In this document: positions 5,149 to 5,184 of the stretch, in pieces
Numbering within the stretch: position 1 is the first letter of the stretch
How the letters are laid out: each line of letters opens with the position of its first letter
Assembly: GCA_023460155.1 (NCBI GenBank)
Contig: JAEWRF010000222.1
Location: forward strand, 1-5,184
Source of the DNA: Bacillota bacterium
Lineage (GTDB): Bacteria > Bacillota > Clostridia > Oscillospirales > Acutalibacteraceae
Direction of reading: 5' to 3'
Length of the DNA: 5,184 nucleotides
Notes under the pieces: generated by a model
Seen by the model: only the letters and a program-made list of their open reading frames with translations
What the model was told of the DNA's origin: nothing
Database searches by the model: none
Made by a program: the position numbers and the translations under genes

Positions 5149-5184
5149 TCACTTAAACTTACGCTTGCGCGCCGCCTCAGATTT
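5149..5184 (-). CDS. rpsU: 30S ribosomal protein bS21, C-terminal end only
   Basis: Eleven codons and a TGA stop are present, reading K-S-E-A-A-R-K-R-K-F-K. This matches the highly conserved basic tail of bS21 in Firmicutes (B. subtilis bS21 ends ...KSEAARKRKF). The rest of the gene is beyond the right edge. bS21 is a small-subunit protein near the anti-Shine-Dalgarno region of 16S rRNA. A strong terminator follows. The piece is short, but the tail is distinctive and the housekeeping neighbourhood fits. Confidence 0.85.
   Translation of the reverse strand, partial: KSEAARKRKFK

Overview
The window looks like a piece of a Gram-positive, low-to-moderate GC Firmicute chromosome, most likely class Clostridia (Oscillospiraceae/Ruminococcaceae-like). 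This inference rests on GGAGG-type ribosome binding sites, a lipoprotein signal peptide on the solute-binding protein, the bS21 tail, an EF-P of the B. subtilis type, and a CD1247-type zinc-ribbon protein, a family I associate with Clostridia. No rRNA, tRNA, CRISPR array or mobile element was seen. Every supported gene lies on the minus strand, so transcription runs from high to low coordinates.

Right part (5184 to 2892, in order of transcription): the last 11 codons of rpsU (bS21), a strong bidirectional hairpin terminator, then yqeG (HAD phosphatase-like, TTG start), aroQ (type II 3-dehydroquinate dehydratase), efp (elongation factor P) and a CD1247-type acidic zinc-ribbon protein. This run ends at a textbook intrinsic terminator at 2892-2920. 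It is a housekeeping cluster for translation and the shikimate pathway. The Xaa-Pro peptidase gene often found between aroQ and efp in Firmicutes is absent here.

Left part (2880 to 1): a consensus sigma-A promoter (TTGACA, 17 bp, TATAAT) with an inverted repeat just downstream of the predicted start of transcription drives a compact operon. It encodes a Crp/Fnr-family regulator, a lipoprotein solute-binding protein, a permease and an ATPase (cut by the window edge), the last three forming a NitT/TauT-type ABC importer. Tight spacing (34 nt, then a 23-nt overlap, then 8 nt) indicates one transcript. The regulator lacks the cAMP-contact residues of CRP, is rich in cysteine, and probably controls its own operon. 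The imported substrate cannot be read from the sequence; taurine, sulfonate, nitrate, thiamine-precursor and related ligands are all possible for this superfamily.

The most interesting item is this self-contained regulator-plus-importer operon. I see no clear evidence of a wholly new kind of system.
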